DNA of 64,000 nucleotides from Micavibrio aeruginosavorus EPB (GTDB taxonomy: Bacteria > Pseudomonadota > Alphaproteobacteria > Micavibrionales > Micavibrionaceae), in assembly GCF_000348745.1 (NCBI RefSeq), contig NC_020812.1, positions 1 through 64,000 of the forward strand. The letters are read 5' to 3'. Under the pieces are notes generated by a model, which did not search any database, had not been told where the DNA came from, and saw only the letters and a program-made list of their open reading frames with translations. Made by a program: the position numbers and the translations under genes. Shown here one piece after another: positions 42,966 through 52,238 of this stretch. How positions within the stretch are numbered: position 1 is the stretch's first letter; each line of letters opens with the position of its first letter.

Positions 42966-44435
42966 TCATTCCGCTTCGATCAGCGTAATGAAATGCTGCA
43001 TGATTTTGCGGTACAGGGCGTCGCCCAGATAGCCGTCTTCGACCCCGGAATCGATGCTGGGGTTGTCGTTGACCTCGATCACGTACACGCCGTCTTTGGT
43101 CTCTTTCAAATCGACGCCATACAGGCCCTTGCCAATCAGGCTGGCCGCCTTGGTGGCGATTTTGACGACGTTTTTCGGGGCTTCCTCAATCGGAATGGTG
43201 ATGTGGTCACCATCCTGGAAGTTGTGATCGTCCAGATGCTGGTAAATCTGCCAGTGCCCCTTGGCCATGAAATATTTGCAGGCGAAAATCGCCTCACCAT
43301 TCAGCACGCCGATGCGCCAGTCGAAATCCGACTGGATAAATTCCTGCGCCAGAATGATTTCCGATTTTTTCAAAAGCTCACGCGCCATGCGGTCGAAATC
43401 TTCGGGATTCTCGGCCTTCACCACGCCCTGACTGAACGCGCCGTCGGGAATTTTCAGTACGGCGGGATAGGCCAGCGTATCGCGGATTTTGCGTTCCGTG
43501 CGCTTGTCGATAATGGTGGTTTTCGGTGTCGGCACCTTGTTCGCGCTCAACAATTCAAACAAAAACACCTTGTTACAGCAGCGAATAATCGATTGCGGAT
43601 CGTCAATGACCGGGATGCCTTCGCTTTCGGCCTTGTTGGCCAGGCGATAGGTGTGGTGGTTGATCGCCGTCGTTTCGCGGATAAACAACGCGTCATATTC
43701 CAAAATGGATGCGGAATCGTGCTTGGTGATAAATTCCACCGACAGGTTCAGTTCCTTGCCTGCCTTGACGAATTTTTGCAGGGCTTTTTTATCCGATGGT
43801 GGATGTTGTTCGTCGGGATCATGCAAAATACCGATCCAGTACTTCTCTTTTTTCCCGTTGTTCGTGCTGCTCCACGCTGACCCGGTGAATTTTTCCAGCG
43901 CGTCGGCCATGAACGACATTTTTTCATCCGGAATGTCGGACAAAGCCAGCGGCTCGATATTTTTCACTTCCCATTTCTTGCCGTAGTGCAATTCAATCGC
44001 CAGCAAGGGAAAGCGGAACAGGTCAAAGGCGCGGCGCGCAACGGCGTCCAGCTTTGGGTGCGATGTACGCCCGAAATACACGTAATATGTGCGTTCCAGC
44101 GGTTCGTCCGCCGGTTCCTTGAACACGCGGTCCAGCACCCCGTTCAATTCCGGCAGGGCGGATTGATAATTGCGTTTCCAGTTCAGCTGGATCATATGCG
44201 ACACGGACGGGATGCAGCGCATGTTGCGCGCCTCCGCCAGCAGGGAGCAGTAATACCCCTTGCTCATATATTCGTAGTCGCTGCAGAGATTGATAACCTT
44301 GACGCGCTGGCAATGGTGCAAGTCGATGCCATGCAGGCGGTTGGCGATGAAATCATCCGGCGTCACGATCACGCGATCCGGGTGGTCCGGGATCGTTTCG
44401 CGGGCTTCGTCGGTGATTAAAATATATTTCAGCAC
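42966..44435 (-). CDS. RimK-like ATP-grasp ligase with N-terminal RLAN domain
   Basis: The 489-residue protein has an N-terminal domain (about 1-160, starting LKYILITDEARETIPDHPDRVIVT) of the type found before RimK-like ATP-grasps, and an ATP-grasp domain from about 270 to the end. Ligase motifs include VPTPKTTIIDKRT, AVLKIPDGAFSQGVVKAENP, the Arg-bearing FDWRIGVLNGEA and GVDLKETKDGVYVIEVNDNPS (Mg-binding). RimK proteins join amino acids, often glutamate, to a protein or peptide end. The start is GTG at 44435. A GNAT gene starts the transcript 25 nt upstream, a pairing seen elsewhere, so the acceptor may be the same molecule. Confidence 0.88.
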   Translation of the reverse strand: MLKYILITDEARETIPDHPDRVIVTPDDFIANRLHGIDLHHCQRVKVINLCSDYEYMSKGYYCSLLAEARNMRCIPSVSHMIQLNWKRNYQSALPELNGVLDRVFKEPADEPLERTYYVYFGRTSHPKLDAVARRAFDLFRFPLLAIELHYGKKWEVKNIEPLALSDIPDEKMSFMADALEKFTGSAWSSTNNGKKEKYWIGILHDPDEQHPPSDKKALQKFVKAGKELNLSVEFITKHDSASILEYDALFIRETTAINHHTYRLANKAESEGIPVIDDPQSIIRCCNKVFLFELLSANKVPTPKTTIIDKRTERKIRDTLAYPAVLKIPDGAFSQGVVKAENPEDFDRMARELLKKSEIILAQEFIQSDFDWRIGVLNGEAIFACKYFMAKGHWQIYQHLDDHNFQDGDHITIPIEEAPKNVVKIATKAASLIGKGLYGVDLKETKDGVYVIEVNDNPSIDSGVEDGYLGDALYRKIMQHFITLIEAE

Positions 44436-44460
44436 GTGGTCTATAAAATCCGTGTGTCTA

Positions 44461-44931
44461 TCACAGATTCAATAGCATTTTCAGCGCGTCCGCACCATCG
44501 GAATAGTAAGCGGGCACGCGTCTGTAGGGGACAAACCCCAGTTTTTCGTAAAGGGTGATGGCGGCTGTGTTGCGGGTGCGCACCTCCAGCCACAGGCGGG
44601 GGGTCTTGCGGGCCTTGGTCACGGCGATGGCCTTGGTCATCAAGGCCCGGCCTACGCCCTTGCCCCGGTGGGCCTTGTCCGCCACGACGGAATAAATCCG
44701 CGCCCCGCGCACAGCGTGGAAGAACACCAGAACATAGCCACAGATGCCCCCGCTGCCCCGATCCACTGCGACCCAGAATTCGGCATTCGGGTTGGTCGTG
44801 TGATTGGCCATTTGCCGGGCGCTCAGCCGATCACCGGCGAAATTGCGCTTTTCAAGAGCAGACAGGGCGTCGCAGTCCGAGCGGCGGGCCCGGCGGAGGG
44901 TGATCAGGGCGGCAGAACGGGATGGGGGCAT
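44461..44931 (-). CDS. GNAT acetyltransferase next to the RimK-like gene
   Basis: The 156-residue protein is a GNAT fold: LITLRRARRSDCDALSALEK at the start, then YSVVADKAHRGKGVGRALMTKAI with the acetyl-CoA loop (R/Q-x-x-G-x-G/A), and the LYEKLGFVPYRRVPAYY end. It resembles RimI-like acetyltransferases. The start at 44931 was chosen over a longer frame because the extra 31 residues are not GNAT-like. With the RimK-like gene it forms a two-gene unit, so they may modify one substrate by acylation and ligation. That is inference from position only; no substrate can be read from the sequence. Confidence 0.88.
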   Translation of the reverse strand: MPPSRSAALITLRRARRSDCDALSALEKRNFAGDRLSARQMANHTTNPNAEFWVAVDRGSGGICGYVLVFFHAVRGARIYSVVADKAHRGKGVGRALMTKAIAVTKARKTPRLWLEVRTRNTAAITLYEKLGFVPYRRVPAYYSDGADALKMLLNL

Positions 44932-45108
44932 GCGGGTACTCTGCAAAAATGTTTGATCTATGAAAAATACAGCGTTGCGTGCGGGCTGGCAAGATTGTCG
45001 TGAATGCCATAAACTGGCCCACATTCCACGCCACTATGGCCGTGGAATAACCAGCATTTTTAACAAAGCCGGGGGCTATGGCGGTTCTGCGGCTGGGGCT
45101 TCGTGTTG

Positions 45109-46185
45109 ATGGACACTCTTCTGGATTTCTTTACACAAACCGCGCTCGGCCATCCGGTCTGGATGTGGGCTGCGTTTTTGGGCATCGTGCTGACGCTGCT
45201 GGTTTTTGACCTGGGCGTGTTGAACCGCAAGGACCATGAAATTGGCGTGCGGGAAAGTTTGCGTCTGACCGGCGTCTACGTCGCCATCGCCTTGCTGTTT
45301 GGTGTGTGGGTGTGGAATGCGCTCGGAGCTGATCCGGGGCTGGATTATTTTACCGCCTATCTGATCGAACTCAGCCTGTCGATCGACAATCTGTTCGTGA
45401 TTTCGATGATCTTCGCCTATTACGGCGTGCCGCGGCAATATCAGCACCGTGTGCTGTTCTGGGGCATTATCGGTGTGATCGTCATGCGCGGTATCCTGAT
45501 CGGCGTCGGCAGCGCCGTTGTGCATCGTTTTGAATGGGTTTTGCTGATCTTTGCGGCGTTCCTGATCTTTACCGGCTTGAAAATGCTGTTGGCCAAAGAT
45601 GATGATGAAGACCGGATCGAAGACAGCGCGTTCCTGAAATTCCTGCAAAAACATTTGCGTGTGACGCCGTTCCTGCACGGGCACAAATTCTTCGTTCGGG
45701 AAAAGGGGATGGATTCCCTGACCGGATGGGTGGCGACGCCGTTGTTTCTGGCGCTGGTGACGGTTGAGGTTGCGGATCTGATCTTCGCGGTCGACAGCGT
45801 GCCCGCCGTGCTGGCCATCACCAACAATACGTTCGTGGTGTACACCAGCAACATCTTCGCCGTGGTTGGTTTGCGCGCCATGTATTTTGCCGTGGCGGCG
45901 ATCATTCACCGGTTCCATTACATGAAATACGCGCTGGCCGTCATCCTGATGTTCATCGGAACCAAGGCGTTTATCGCGGAATTTGCCGGGTTTAAATTGC
46001 CGCCGGTCCTGTCGCTTGGGATTACGCTGACGTTGCTGGCTTCGGGTATCATCTTCTCGATGATCAAAACCCGGAAAGAGGCGGAAGCCGTGGTTCAGGC
46101 CGCGCTCAAAGGGGAGAGCATCGTTCATATCGGCCCAAAGCCGGGCGATGACCCCAAAACCCCGCCGGTGACCCAGGATACTTAA
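45109..46185 (+). CDS. TerC-family integral membrane protein (Alx type)
   Basis: The 358-residue protein has about nine membrane helices and the TerC signatures FDLGVLNRKDHEIGVRESL, ELSLSIDNLFVISMIFAYYGVP and TVEVADLIFAVDSVPAV with paired acidic residues in the membrane. Alx-type TerC proteins are linked to manganese or tellurite handling and metal loading. The ATG at 45109 (third of three in-frame starts GTG-TTG-ATG) was chosen. In E. coli an Mn riboswitch precedes alx; I looked for it here and do not see a convincing one. A terminator follows at 46279-46316. It sits opposite the GNAT gene with starts about 180 nt apart. Confidence 0.92.
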   Translation: MDTLLDFFTQTALGHPVWMWAAFLGIVLTLLVFDLGVLNRKDHEIGVRESLRLTGVYVAIALLFGVWVWNALGADPGLDYFTAYLIELSLSIDNLFVISMIFAYYGVPRQYQHRVLFWGIIGVIVMRGILIGVGSAVVHRFEWVLLIFAAFLIFTGLKMLLAKDDDEDRIEDSAFLKFLQKHLRVTPFLHGHKFFVREKGMDSLTGWVATPLFLALVTVEVADLIFAVDSVPAVLAITNNTFVVYTSNIFAVVGLRAMYFAVAAIIHRFHYMKYALAVILMFIGTKAFIAEFAGFKLPPVLSLGITLTLLASGIIFSMIKTRKEAEAVVQAALKGESIVHIGPKPGDDPKTPPVTQDT

Positions 46186-46278
46186 GCCCACCACACGTTC
46201 ATTCACCATGCGTCACCTCGGACAAAGGCGGATAGCTTTTCCGGGATGACGGATGAGGAGATGGTTAACACAGGACAC

Positions 46279-46316
46279 GATGCCGGGGTGAAATGCACAC
46301 CCCGGCATCATCTTTT
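46279..46316 (+). terminator. Terminator after the TerC gene
   Basis: GATGCCGGGGTG (46279-46290) pairs perfectly with CACCCCGGCATC (46298-46309) around a 7-nt loop, then ATCTTTT. Confidence 0.85.
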
Positions 46317-46644
46317 CGCCCGTGCTTTTGCCCCTAACCCCTTGAGATTTATGCCTGAAGAAATATTTATGGAAATAATGTTCCATATTTAAGGTTTGGC
46401 TTATATTTCATGGTATTCTGAAGAGAATATGAAAACACCACCGTGCTATAATGATGGTGGATGCCTGTTTCCGGTTGATCCGGACGGGCGGGCGAAGCGG
46501 CAGTCTAATCGGCCTTCTGACGCTTCGCAAAGGCCCCGGACAAGAGGGGCCAAGCGTGATCCGGGTTTGGTCGGGCAGTTCCGGGAAGGGGACCGCCCAC
46601 CGCGTTAAAGCGTAATTGGTAGAGAGTTTTTAGACGGTCGATTC
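46317..46644. other. Intergenic stretch with doubtful small ORF
   Basis: From 46340 to 46455 the DNA is AT-rich. An open frame from ATG 46429 (GAAGAG just upstream) to 46608 would encode 59 residues of Pro/Arg/Asp-rich, low-complexity sequence, MKTPPCYNDGG onward. A TATAAT lies at 46447-46452 with no good -35. I see no reliable gene here. Confidence 0.3.
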
Positions 46645-47001
46645 ATGAAACAATCTGTTCGATGCCAACGGGCCCGCATGCGGGTGCCGATGCGGCTTTT
46701 TGTGCTTTTTTCCGGGTTTATTCTGGCCGGTGTGGGCGGGTTTTCCGCCGCCCAGGCGGCCAGCGCCTCGCTGCCGGTATCGGTGCGGGTGGTCAATTGT
46801 TCCACCCCCGATCTGGCGCGGGCCATGTGCAGTGGCGAAAATCTCTGCTGCGGCCTGATCCCCATGCTGGAGGCCCGGGACGGGGTGCAGGATCAGGCGC
46901 GGGCTATGACCCCTGAAGAGGCCCCGGCGACGGTGTCTTACGCCTCTGGAACGGTGTCCTTTGGGCCAGGCGATAATGGTGCGCCGGTCGTGTATGAATA
47001 G
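46645..47001 (+). CDS. Unknown small exported protein
   Basis: The 118-residue product has a basic N-terminus with a hydrophobic core (RLFVLFSGFILAGVGGFSAAQAA), a Sec signal peptide. The mature part is about 80 residues with four cysteines, three of them in AMCSGENLCCG, so disulfides are likely. Start ATG 46645 is tentative; 46681 would also work and still gives the signal peptide. No known domain recognised. The gene is flanked by the AT-rich gap and by a terminator at 47051. Its product probably sits in the periplasm or outside. Function unknown. Confidence 0.6.
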   Translation: MKQSVRCQRARMRVPMRLFVLFSGFILAGVGGFSAAQAASASLPVSVRVVNCSTPDLARAMCSGENLCCGLIPMLEARDGVQDQARAMTPEEAPATVSYASGTVSFGPGDNGAPVVYE

Positions 47002-47050
47002 GCCCCGAACGGTCGCATTTTACGGTTTTGTTTCTCCTGTAAACCTTATT

Positions 47051-47083
47051 GCCACGCACAACATTGTGCGTGGCTCATTTTTT
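47051..47083 (+). terminator. Terminator after the small exported protein gene
   Basis: GCCACGCACAA (47051-47061) pairs with TTGTGCGTGGC (47064-47074), then TCATTTTTT. Confidence 0.85.
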
Positions 47084-47214
47084 CGGAAAGTTTAACAATT
47101 TCTGTTTGAATCATAGGGACGGTCCCCGTATGGTCGGCGCAACAAAACCGCACCCAAGCGGTTCCCCTTCTCAGACAGGGTCTGTCAATCGAGTATCTTT
47201 GTGTGGATGAGGCT

Positions 47215-47802
47215 ATGACAGAAACACCCCTACCGAAAGCAAGCGAACCAGTACCGACGGTGGAGCTGGTCACTGAACTGGCGCCCGGCGATCTGGATGA
47301 TTTGATCGACGCGACCGATTCCGCCATTTCCGATGGCGGGGGATTTGGTTGGGTCCGCCTGCCCGCGCGTGAAGTTCTGGAACGCTATTGGCGCGGCGTC
47401 ATGACGATGCCGTCACGCATTTTATTCGTCGGTCGTATGGACGGTGTCATTTGCGGTACCGCCCAACTGATCACGCCGCAGAAAAATAACGAAGCGCAAA
47501 ATTTCTCTGTCACCATGACCACCGTGTTTGTTGCCCCCTGGGCCCGCGGCCATGGCTTGGCCCGTATGATGGTTGAAAAAATGGAAGAGGTGGCCCGGGA
47601 CGAGGGATACAGCGCCATCAACCTCGACGTCCGCGAAAGCCAGGATGTCGCCATCAAATTGTATGAAAGCATGGGCTATGTGCATTTTGGCACGCACCCG
47701 TTTTACGCCCGGGTCGATGGCAAGATCATTCCGGGGCGGTATTATTACAAGGTTCTGGACCCATCCGGCCTGAAAGACCGTCCGGAGATTGATCTGGTCT
47801 GA
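47215..47802 (+). CDS. GNAT N-acetyltransferase
   Basis: The 195-residue protein shows the GNAT fold: VELVTELAPGDLDDLIDATDSAI, a central strand ILFVGRMDGVICGTAQL, and the CoA-binding FVAPWARGHGLARMMVEKMEE. The last part, YSAINLDVRESQDVAIKLYESMGYVHFG, is a textbook GNAT C-terminus. The start at 47215 has GGATGAGG just upstream; a GTG at 47203 is a longer alternative. It stands apart from other acetyltransferases and lies before a HIT gene 81 nt further on. Substrate cannot be read from the sequence; unrelated at a glance to the GNAT at 44461. Confidence 0.9.
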   Translation: MTETPLPKASEPVPTVELVTELAPGDLDDLIDATDSAISDGGGFGWVRLPAREVLERYWRGVMTMPSRILFVGRMDGVICGTAQLITPQKNNEAQNFSVTMTTVFVAPWARGHGLARMMVEKMEEVARDEGYSAINLDVRESQDVAIKLYESMGYVHFGTHPFYARVDGKIIPGRYYYKVLDPSGLKDRPEIDLV

Positions 47803-47883
47803 ACGGGCCCATCATCTTTTCATTCCTGATCCTGCGCGTTATGCTGGCCTGACCGGTTCGGTTTCCAGCAAAGGGGCGCATTC

Positions 47884-48252
47884 ATGACCTATGACACCAA
47901 CAATATTTTTGCCCGCATCCTGCGTGGGGAAATTCCCTGCAAAAAGGTGTATGAGGATGATCAGGTTCTGGCGTTCCACGACATCGCCCCGCATGCGCCG
48001 GTGCATGTTCTGGTGATCCCCAAGGGGGCCTATATCAATCAGGCTGATTTCGGTGCACGCGCCAGTGCCGATGAAATTGCGGCCCTGTATCGCGCTGTGG
48101 CAAAAATCGCCACCGATCTGGGCCTGCACGAAACGGGATTTCGCACCATCGCCAATACCGGCCTGAATGGCGGGCAGGAAGTGCCCCATTTCCACGTCCA
48201 TATTCTGGGCGGCGGCGCGCTGGGGCCGATGCTGTCGAAAAAGCTGGTCTAG
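47884..48252 (+). CDS. HIT-family (HinT-like) nucleotide hydrolase
   Basis: The 122-residue protein begins NNIFARILRGEIPCKKVYEDDQVLAFHDIAPHAPVHVLVIPKG and contains the histidine triad HFHVHIL (HxHxH), where the middle His is the nucleophile. HinT proteins hydrolyse nucleoside phosphoramidates and adenylates, such as aminoacyl-AMP, in the cytosol. The size and start match the family. AAAGGGG lies eight to nine nt upstream. It converges with the large histidine kinase gene, with 14 nt between the stops. Gene symbol is omitted since family names vary. Confidence 0.94.
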   Translation: MTYDTNNIFARILRGEIPCKKVYEDDQVLAFHDIAPHAPVHVLVIPKGAYINQADFGARASADEIAALYRAVAKIATDLGLHETGFRTIANTGLNGGQEVPHFHVHILGGGALGPMLSKKLV

Positions 48253-48266
48253 GGGTAGTGGATTGG

Positions 48267-51200
48267 TCAGGCGCGCAGGCGGCTGACCGCGTCATTCAAC
48301 TGGTTCAGCGCGTCATGATAGGCGGCGTTCAAGCCTTCGACGGCCTCTGTATAGTCCTCTGTGGGCATTTCTTCGATCCGGTCCATCAAATCGCGGGACA
48401 TGTGGGACAGGCGGTCCAGCCCGACACTGCCCGCCGTCGCGGCCAGCGCATGCAGGCTTTGATAGGCTGATTTGCGGTCTTTCTCCAACCCGGACAGGGC
48501 GCTCAGCCGTTCATCCGCGTCCGTGCGGAAGGCCTCGACCATTTTTCCGGTTTGTTCATCACCCAAAAACCCGCGCAGATTGGCCAGTTTCGCCGGGTCA
48601 AACAGGACGTCATTGTCATTGGCGTCTTTTAAAACCCCGGCATGCGCAACCATCCGTTCCGACAGGCCACACACCGTGTCGATTTTTTTGTACAGCATGT
48701 CGGCATCAAACGGTTTGATCAGGTAATCATCCATGCCCGCGTCGTAAAAAGACTGCGCGATTTTGGGCAAAGCATGCGCGGTCAGGGCAATGATGGGAAT
48801 GTCCAGTTCCAGTTCCTCGCGAATGATGCGGGTGGCTTCCATCCCGTCCATCACCGGCATTTGAATATCCATCAGGATCAGGTCGTAATTGCGCCGATGT
48901 TTCAGTATGTCGATGGCTTCTTGCCCATTTTCCGCGTGGGTTACGGTGTGGCCAGCCCGGTGCAGCAAGGCATCAATCAAATCGCGGTTCAGCGGCGTGT
49001 CCTCAACCGCCAGAATGTTTTTCGGTTTGATGGATGTCACCAGGCGCGCGGTGCTGAAATTATTTTCACGCTGCTGACCGACGGCCATAGGAATGGTGAC
49101 AAAGAAACGCGATCCGCGGCCCTTTTCACTTTCCACGCGGATGGTTCCGCCCATGACGATCACCAATTGGCGTGTGATGCTCAGCCCCAGTCCAGAGCCG
49201 CCGTAACGTCGCATCATGCCGGTTTCTTCCTGCACGAAATTTTCGAACACGTCGTCCAGCTTGTCTTTGGCAATCCCGATCCCGGTGTCTTCGAATTCCA
49301 TCAGCAAATTGCCGTTGGCGTAATCAACGCGCAGAATAATACCGCCTTGCTCGGTGAATTTCACGGCGTTGGCCAGCAAATTGATGGCGATTTGTTTGAT
49401 GCGGTATTTATCCCCGACCAGAACGGGTGGGCACCGTGCCGAAAAAACGCAATCCAGCGTCAGGTTTTTTTCCTGCGCGCGCGCCTGCACCAGATCGACG
49501 CACAGGCTTAAGGCGGTGCGGATATTAAAGGGGGCGCTGTCGATATCAATCTTGCCGGATTCAATACGGGACAGGTCCAGAATGTCGCCGATGACGCGCA
49601 GCAGCGTATTGCCCGCGATTTTCGCCTTCTCCAGATAGGCGCGTTGTTCCGTATCAAGCTTCGTGTCCTGTAAGATGTCGATGAATCCCAGAACGCCATT
49701 CATCGGGGTGCGGATTTCGTGGCTCATTTTCGCCAGGAAATCGGCTTTGGCCGATGCGGCTTTGATGGCTTCTTCTTTCTGGCGTTCGGCTTCCTGTGTC
49801 TTTTCCCGCACCAGTGATTCAATGATTTTCGTGCGGTTCAGCATGTTGAACAAAAACGCGGCGTACAGCCCCGAAAAAATCATCCCGCCAATCAGGATCA
49901 TGGTCGGGGTCGGGCTGTAGGTCGCTCGTTCATAGGCGGGCGTGCTTTCCCAGGCGATGGTCCAGTTTTGTTGCATGATGCTGATGGTGCGCTGGGTGGT
50001 GAACATCGGCGCATGGGGGCCGTTTTGTGGCACACTGCTGTAAATCAGGTTTTTGGCCTGTGTGTCGGTGCCGTCATACACGCGAATATTCATGGTGCTG
50101 GCCTGGCTGTAGGTCAGGCCTTCAAAGAAATTGCGGCCGACAAAGGGGGCGTAAATCCACCCGACCAGATTGGCACGGCGCTCTTCCACTGTGTCGTGGA
50201 CATCTTCGCCCTTTTTATAAATCGCCTGCAATAACAAGAAACCCGGTGTTTTATCCTGATCCTGAACCAGTTCTATCGCCCGGGTCATGGTTGGTTTTCC
50301 GGTGTCGCGTGCACGGATTGCGGCATCATACCGCTTTTTTTCAAACGCGATGTTCAGGCCAAAGGCGCCGGCATTTTTTGCGCGTGGTTCGATGTAGGTA
50401 ATGATAAAATTTCCTGCATGGGGGCCGGGTGGGTGAATAACAAATTCCGAATTGCTTTCACGCGCGGTGCTTAGAAATTCGACGATGCCCCCTTCTGGCA
50501 CATATTCGATGTAGCCAATACCCCCAATACCAGGGAAATTGTGCTCAATGTCCAGTGTGCCAACGAAGGTTTGCCATTCATCGCGCGAGACGGTGTCCGA
50601 TCCACCAAAAAATCCAGACCCGCTGACCAGAACATGGGCGTAAGATTCGATACGGTGAAGCAGCGCGTGTTCGCTTTCTGCCGTCATATTGACGAACTGC
50701 CATTTGTTGTTTTCGTAGATAAACGTACCCGCGGTTTTCCACGCGTAAAACGTCACGATCAACGGCACGATCACCGTCATGATGATCAATGCAGATAAGG
50801 GTTTCAGCCCTTCGCGATATTTTTTGATTTCGTGATATTCGTTGATGAAAATCAAAACCAGCGGCAGGAACACAAACACGCCCAGCAGATCACCTAGCCA
50901 CCACGTGTACCAGTTTTCAAAAACCAGATTGGCCGGCAACTGGCCAAAACTGTACAGCGTTGCCACCGCAATGGTGGATGCCGTCAGGCACGCCAATGGC
51001 CCACACAGGAAGAACAGCAGCAAACCCTGACGGGCGGTGTGGATTTTCGGCGGCGTGGCGCCAAAAACGCGCCGGACCAGCGTAAATCCGACCAGCGCCT
51101 GTAACGTTGATCCAAATCCCACGGCGGCGGCGGGCAGGATCGTGCTCCAATCCACCTGGTTGATGGTGACGAACGGGCCGCCCTGGAGTGATAGGTTGAC

Positions 51201-51503
51201 GAAGAAAGACCCAATAAAAACCCCCGGCCACATGCGAAAGCCATACGCCAAAATAAAACCCATCGCGATACCGGATGGGGGCCAGACAATGGTGGCGTAT
51301 CCCGGTTGCGCGGCCATGAACAAACCCAACCGCCCCATGACGAAATACAACACGGCCAGCATGGCGATGCGGGGGATCAGGATAGACAGATCGTTGGAAT
51401 GGGCCGTGCCGCTATGCTGCATCAAAAAAACCAATAAATAAAAAACGCCGCGCCAGAGAGTGCGTCCCATAAAAAGGGACCACTCAAGGATCATACCATT
51501 CAA
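48267..51503 (-). CDS. Hybrid sensor histidine kinase: MASE1-CHASE-HisKA-HATPase-REC-Hpt
   Basis: The 1,078-residue protein (as read from the TTG at 51503; ATG 51494 is an alternative) begins with a MASE1-type multi-helix sensor (about 40-260), then an extracytoplasmic CHASE-like domain (about 265-530, around GFFGGSDTVSRDEW and IEHNFPGIGGIGYIEYVP). One more membrane helix (535-555) leads to a HisKA domain with His595 in AKMSHEIRTP, a HATPase domain, a receiver with Asp879 in LILMDIQMPVMDG, and a C-terminal Hpt with His1018 in LHALAATAGSVG. All four relay steps sit in one chain, so output must pass to an unseen response regulator. It likely senses a small ligand. Confidence 0.92.
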   Translation of the reverse strand: MNGMILEWSLFMGRTLWRGVFYLLVFLMQHSGTAHSNDLSILIPRIAMLAVLYFVMGRLGLFMAAQPGYATIVWPPSGIAMGFILAYGFRMWPGVFIGSFFVNLSLQGGPFVTINQVDWSTILPAAAVGFGSTLQALVGFTLVRRVFGATPPKIHTARQGLLLFFLCGPLACLTASTIAVATLYSFGQLPANLVFENWYTWWLGDLLGVFVFLPLVLIFINEYHEIKKYREGLKPLSALIIMTVIVPLIVTFYAWKTAGTFIYENNKWQFVNMTAESEHALLHRIESYAHVLVSGSGFFGGSDTVSRDEWQTFVGTLDIEHNFPGIGGIGYIEYVPEGGIVEFLSTARESNSEFVIHPPGPHAGNFIITYIEPRAKNAGAFGLNIAFEKKRYDAAIRARDTGKPTMTRAIELVQDQDKTPGFLLLQAIYKKGEDVHDTVEERRANLVGWIYAPFVGRNFFEGLTYSQASTMNIRVYDGTDTQAKNLIYSSVPQNGPHAPMFTTQRTISIMQQNWTIAWESTPAYERATYSPTPTMILIGGMIFSGLYAAFLFNMLNRTKIIESLVREKTQEAERQKEEAIKAASAKADFLAKMSHEIRTPMNGVLGFIDILQDTKLDTEQRAYLEKAKIAGNTLLRVIGDILDLSRIESGKIDIDSAPFNIRTALSLCVDLVQARAQEKNLTLDCVFSARCPPVLVGDKYRIKQIAINLLANAVKFTEQGGIILRVDYANGNLLMEFEDTGIGIAKDKLDDVFENFVQEETGMMRRYGGSGLGLSITRQLVIVMGGTIRVESEKGRGSRFFVTIPMAVGQQRENNFSTARLVTSIKPKNILAVEDTPLNRDLIDALLHRAGHTVTHAENGQEAIDILKHRRNYDLILMDIQMPVMDGMEATRIIREELELDIPIIALTAHALPKIAQSFYDAGMDDYLIKPFDADMLYKKIDTVCGLSERMVAHAGVLKDANDNDVLFDPAKLANLRGFLGDEQTGKMVEAFRTDADERLSALSGLEKDRKSAYQSLHALAATAGSVGLDRLSHMSRDLMDRIEEMPTEDYTEAVEGLNAAYHDALNQLNDAVSRLRA

Positions 51504-51548
51504 TTCTGACGCGATTCTTGCAGGAACCTATATCAAAGAATAGACATA

Positions 51549-51576
51549 GGGTGCTGACCTAAAGAGACCAGCACCC
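51549..51576 (-). terminator. Possible terminator of the gene at 51603 (minus strand)
   Basis: GGGTGCTG (51549-51556) pairs with CAGCACCC (51569-51576) across 12 nt in a 100-bp gap between two minus-strand genes. No T run follows on the minus side, so confidence is limited. Confidence 0.4.
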
Positions 51577-51602
51577 GTAATTTATTTATATTTTACAGCG
51601 CG

Positions 51603-52238
51603 TTAGCTTGGTCGCGGGGCGCCCGGAAACACGATCACGTTGCTCTGGCCGCTGGGAATCCCGGGGCTGAACTGGGCCGGATGGGCGTCCATATCCTCGT
51701 AAATAATCCCTAAATCCTCGCCATTCACCATCGCATTGGTGTACGCGGCATAGGACCGCGCATGATCGGCCAGCAGGGTGCATAGTTGGGCCTGATCACT
51801 CTCGCCCGGCATATCGCCGCCGCACGTATCCAGCAAGTCGGCCAACGCTTCGAAATCTTCCGCCATGGAATCGGTGAACTGGGTTTGCGCGGCGTTCACC
51901 GCGGCGTCATTCAATTGCCCATCGGCATAGGCCAACCATGTCGGGCCATATTCATGCGTGATGCGGCGTGTCTCCACGGCCAGCGCGCCCGCCATCGGGT
52001 GCAGCCCGGTTAAATCATGCGCGATATGCGCGGCGGATAATGAAACGCACAACAACGCCGCATCCACCGGCATTTCCGCAATCATCACATCCATCGCGTA
52101 TGTGGCGGTATCATCCAGCGGGCTCAGACCCTTCAGCACATCATGCACGGCACACGGCACCGTCAATTCACGGTGCAGCCGAATGATCTCCTGTTCGCTC
52201 AAATGATCCTTCACGTTTTTCAATCCCAAAACCGACAC
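51603..52238 (-). CDS. Unknown helical soluble protein
   Basis: The 211-residue protein is Ala/Asp-rich and helical (EQEIIRLHRELTVPCAVHDVLKGL at the start). It has a segment VSLSAAHIAHDLTGLHPMAGALAVE with clustered His residues and a long Asp/Glu-rich helix (DSMAEDFEALADLLDTCGGDMPG). No membrane helix or signal is visible. The GTG start at 52238 is used. The last 30 residues are Pro/Ser-rich and probably disordered. It is not in an obvious operon: the next minus gene is the histidine kinase, 100 nt away. Function unknown. Confidence 0.68.
   Translation of the reverse strand: MSVLGLKNVKDHLSEQEIIRLHRELTVPCAVHDVLKGLSPLDDTATYAMDVMIAEMPVDAALLCVSLSAAHIAHDLTGLHPMAGALAVETRRITHEYGPTWLAYADGQLNDAAVNAAQTQFTDSMAEDFEALADLLDTCGGDMPGESDQAQLCTLLADHARSYAAYTNAMVNGEDLGIIYEDMDAHPAQFSPGIPSGQSNVIVFPGAPRPS

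Noticed and set aside
44932-45108. Possible yybP-ykoY manganese riboswitch before the TerC gene
   Set aside because: The GGGGAGUAG-type core and the pairing helices are not convincing in this 180-nt gap; only loose resemblance is seen.
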